From positions 25,254 through 89,253 of IMG/VR virus record IMGVR_UViG_3300036800_000031: a stretch of 64,000 nt of DNA; one strand, 5' to 3'. The position numbers were made by a program, and so were the translations under genes. Shown here piece after piece: positions 63,989 through 64,000 of the stretch. The DNA is from a virus. The notes beneath the pieces are model-generated. The model saw nothing but the letters and a program-made list of their open reading frames with translations. It did not search any database and was not told the DNA's origin. Every line of letters starts with the position of its first letter. The first letter of the stretch is position 1.

Positions 63989-64000
63989 GTTGTGCTCCTT

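Noticed and set aside
1-64000. CRISPR array, insertion sequence, integrase or attachment site
   Set aside because: No spaced direct repeats, transposase motifs or recombinase genes were seen; mobility in this window is by homing endonucleases.

Overview
The window is 64 kb of a tailed-phage genome (siphovirus type: HK97-fold capsid, long tape measure, no contractile sheath seen) with high GC. An actinobacterial host is likely: there is a GH25-type endolysin, an Rpf-like secreted protein, a DUF932 protein, an Ala/Lys-rich basic protein and the usual actinophage order of structural genes. The host genus cannot be read from the sequence. Nearly every protein gene is on the minus strand; the clear exception is a short plus-strand cluster at 46.4-47.0 kb. 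No integrase, DNA polymerase or CRISPR array is visible, so this is part of a larger genome.

Reading the minus strand from right to left: 64-47 kb holds about 35 small, tightly overlapping early/accessory genes (basic nucleoid-like protein, SSB, DUF932 protein, winged-helix-like double-domain protein, GIY-YIG endonuclease, SLOG-type protein, Rpf-like secreted protein with a nested gene, membrane proteins, MazG-like protein, AP2-type DNA-binding protein). At 47.0-46.4 kb lie, on the plus strand, a PTH2-like peptidyl-tRNA hydrolase and three tRNA-like genes whose anticodon loops all contain CUA (one is a canonical amber suppressor). 46.3-36.5 kb is the packaging/head-entry block: small and large terminase, small proteins, portal fused to a ParB-like domain, HNH endonuclease, MuF-like minor head protein. 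36.4-29.8 kb is one 2209-codon gene with Nudix, two ADP-ribosyltransferase-like and one kinase-like region. 29.3-27.6 kb is the prohead protease. 27.4-21.7 kb is a surface-sugar cassette (three glycosyltransferases, an epimerase, a methyltransferase) with an HNH gene.

21.5-14.8 kb is an array of about 37 tRNA genes covering all 20 amino acids, broken up by five HNH endonuclease genes (one inactivated) and tRNA fragments. It separates the prohead protease from the major capsid protein (14.6 kb). 13.3-0.3 kb is the head-tail connector, tail tube, frameshifted tail-assembly chaperones, tape measure, tail tip/fibre genes and endolysin, ending in a partial membrane gene.

Main points of interest: (i) UAG biology. 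The plus-strand CUA tRNAs sit beside a PTH2 frame with a UAG at codon 3, and three minus-strand gene pairs (MuF/2209-aa protein, small ORF/small terminase, Rpf-like/membrane protein) are joined in one frame through a single UAG. Readthrough would make a MuF-effector fusion. Other genes end normally in UAG, so wholesale recoding is not shown. (ii) HNH genes that appear to have entered tRNA genes (Trp, Phe, possibly Asn) while supplying a replacement tRNA or tRNA half. (iii) A candidate structured RNA inside the tRNA array and tRNA halves in permuted order. All functional assignments come from motif reading without database search.
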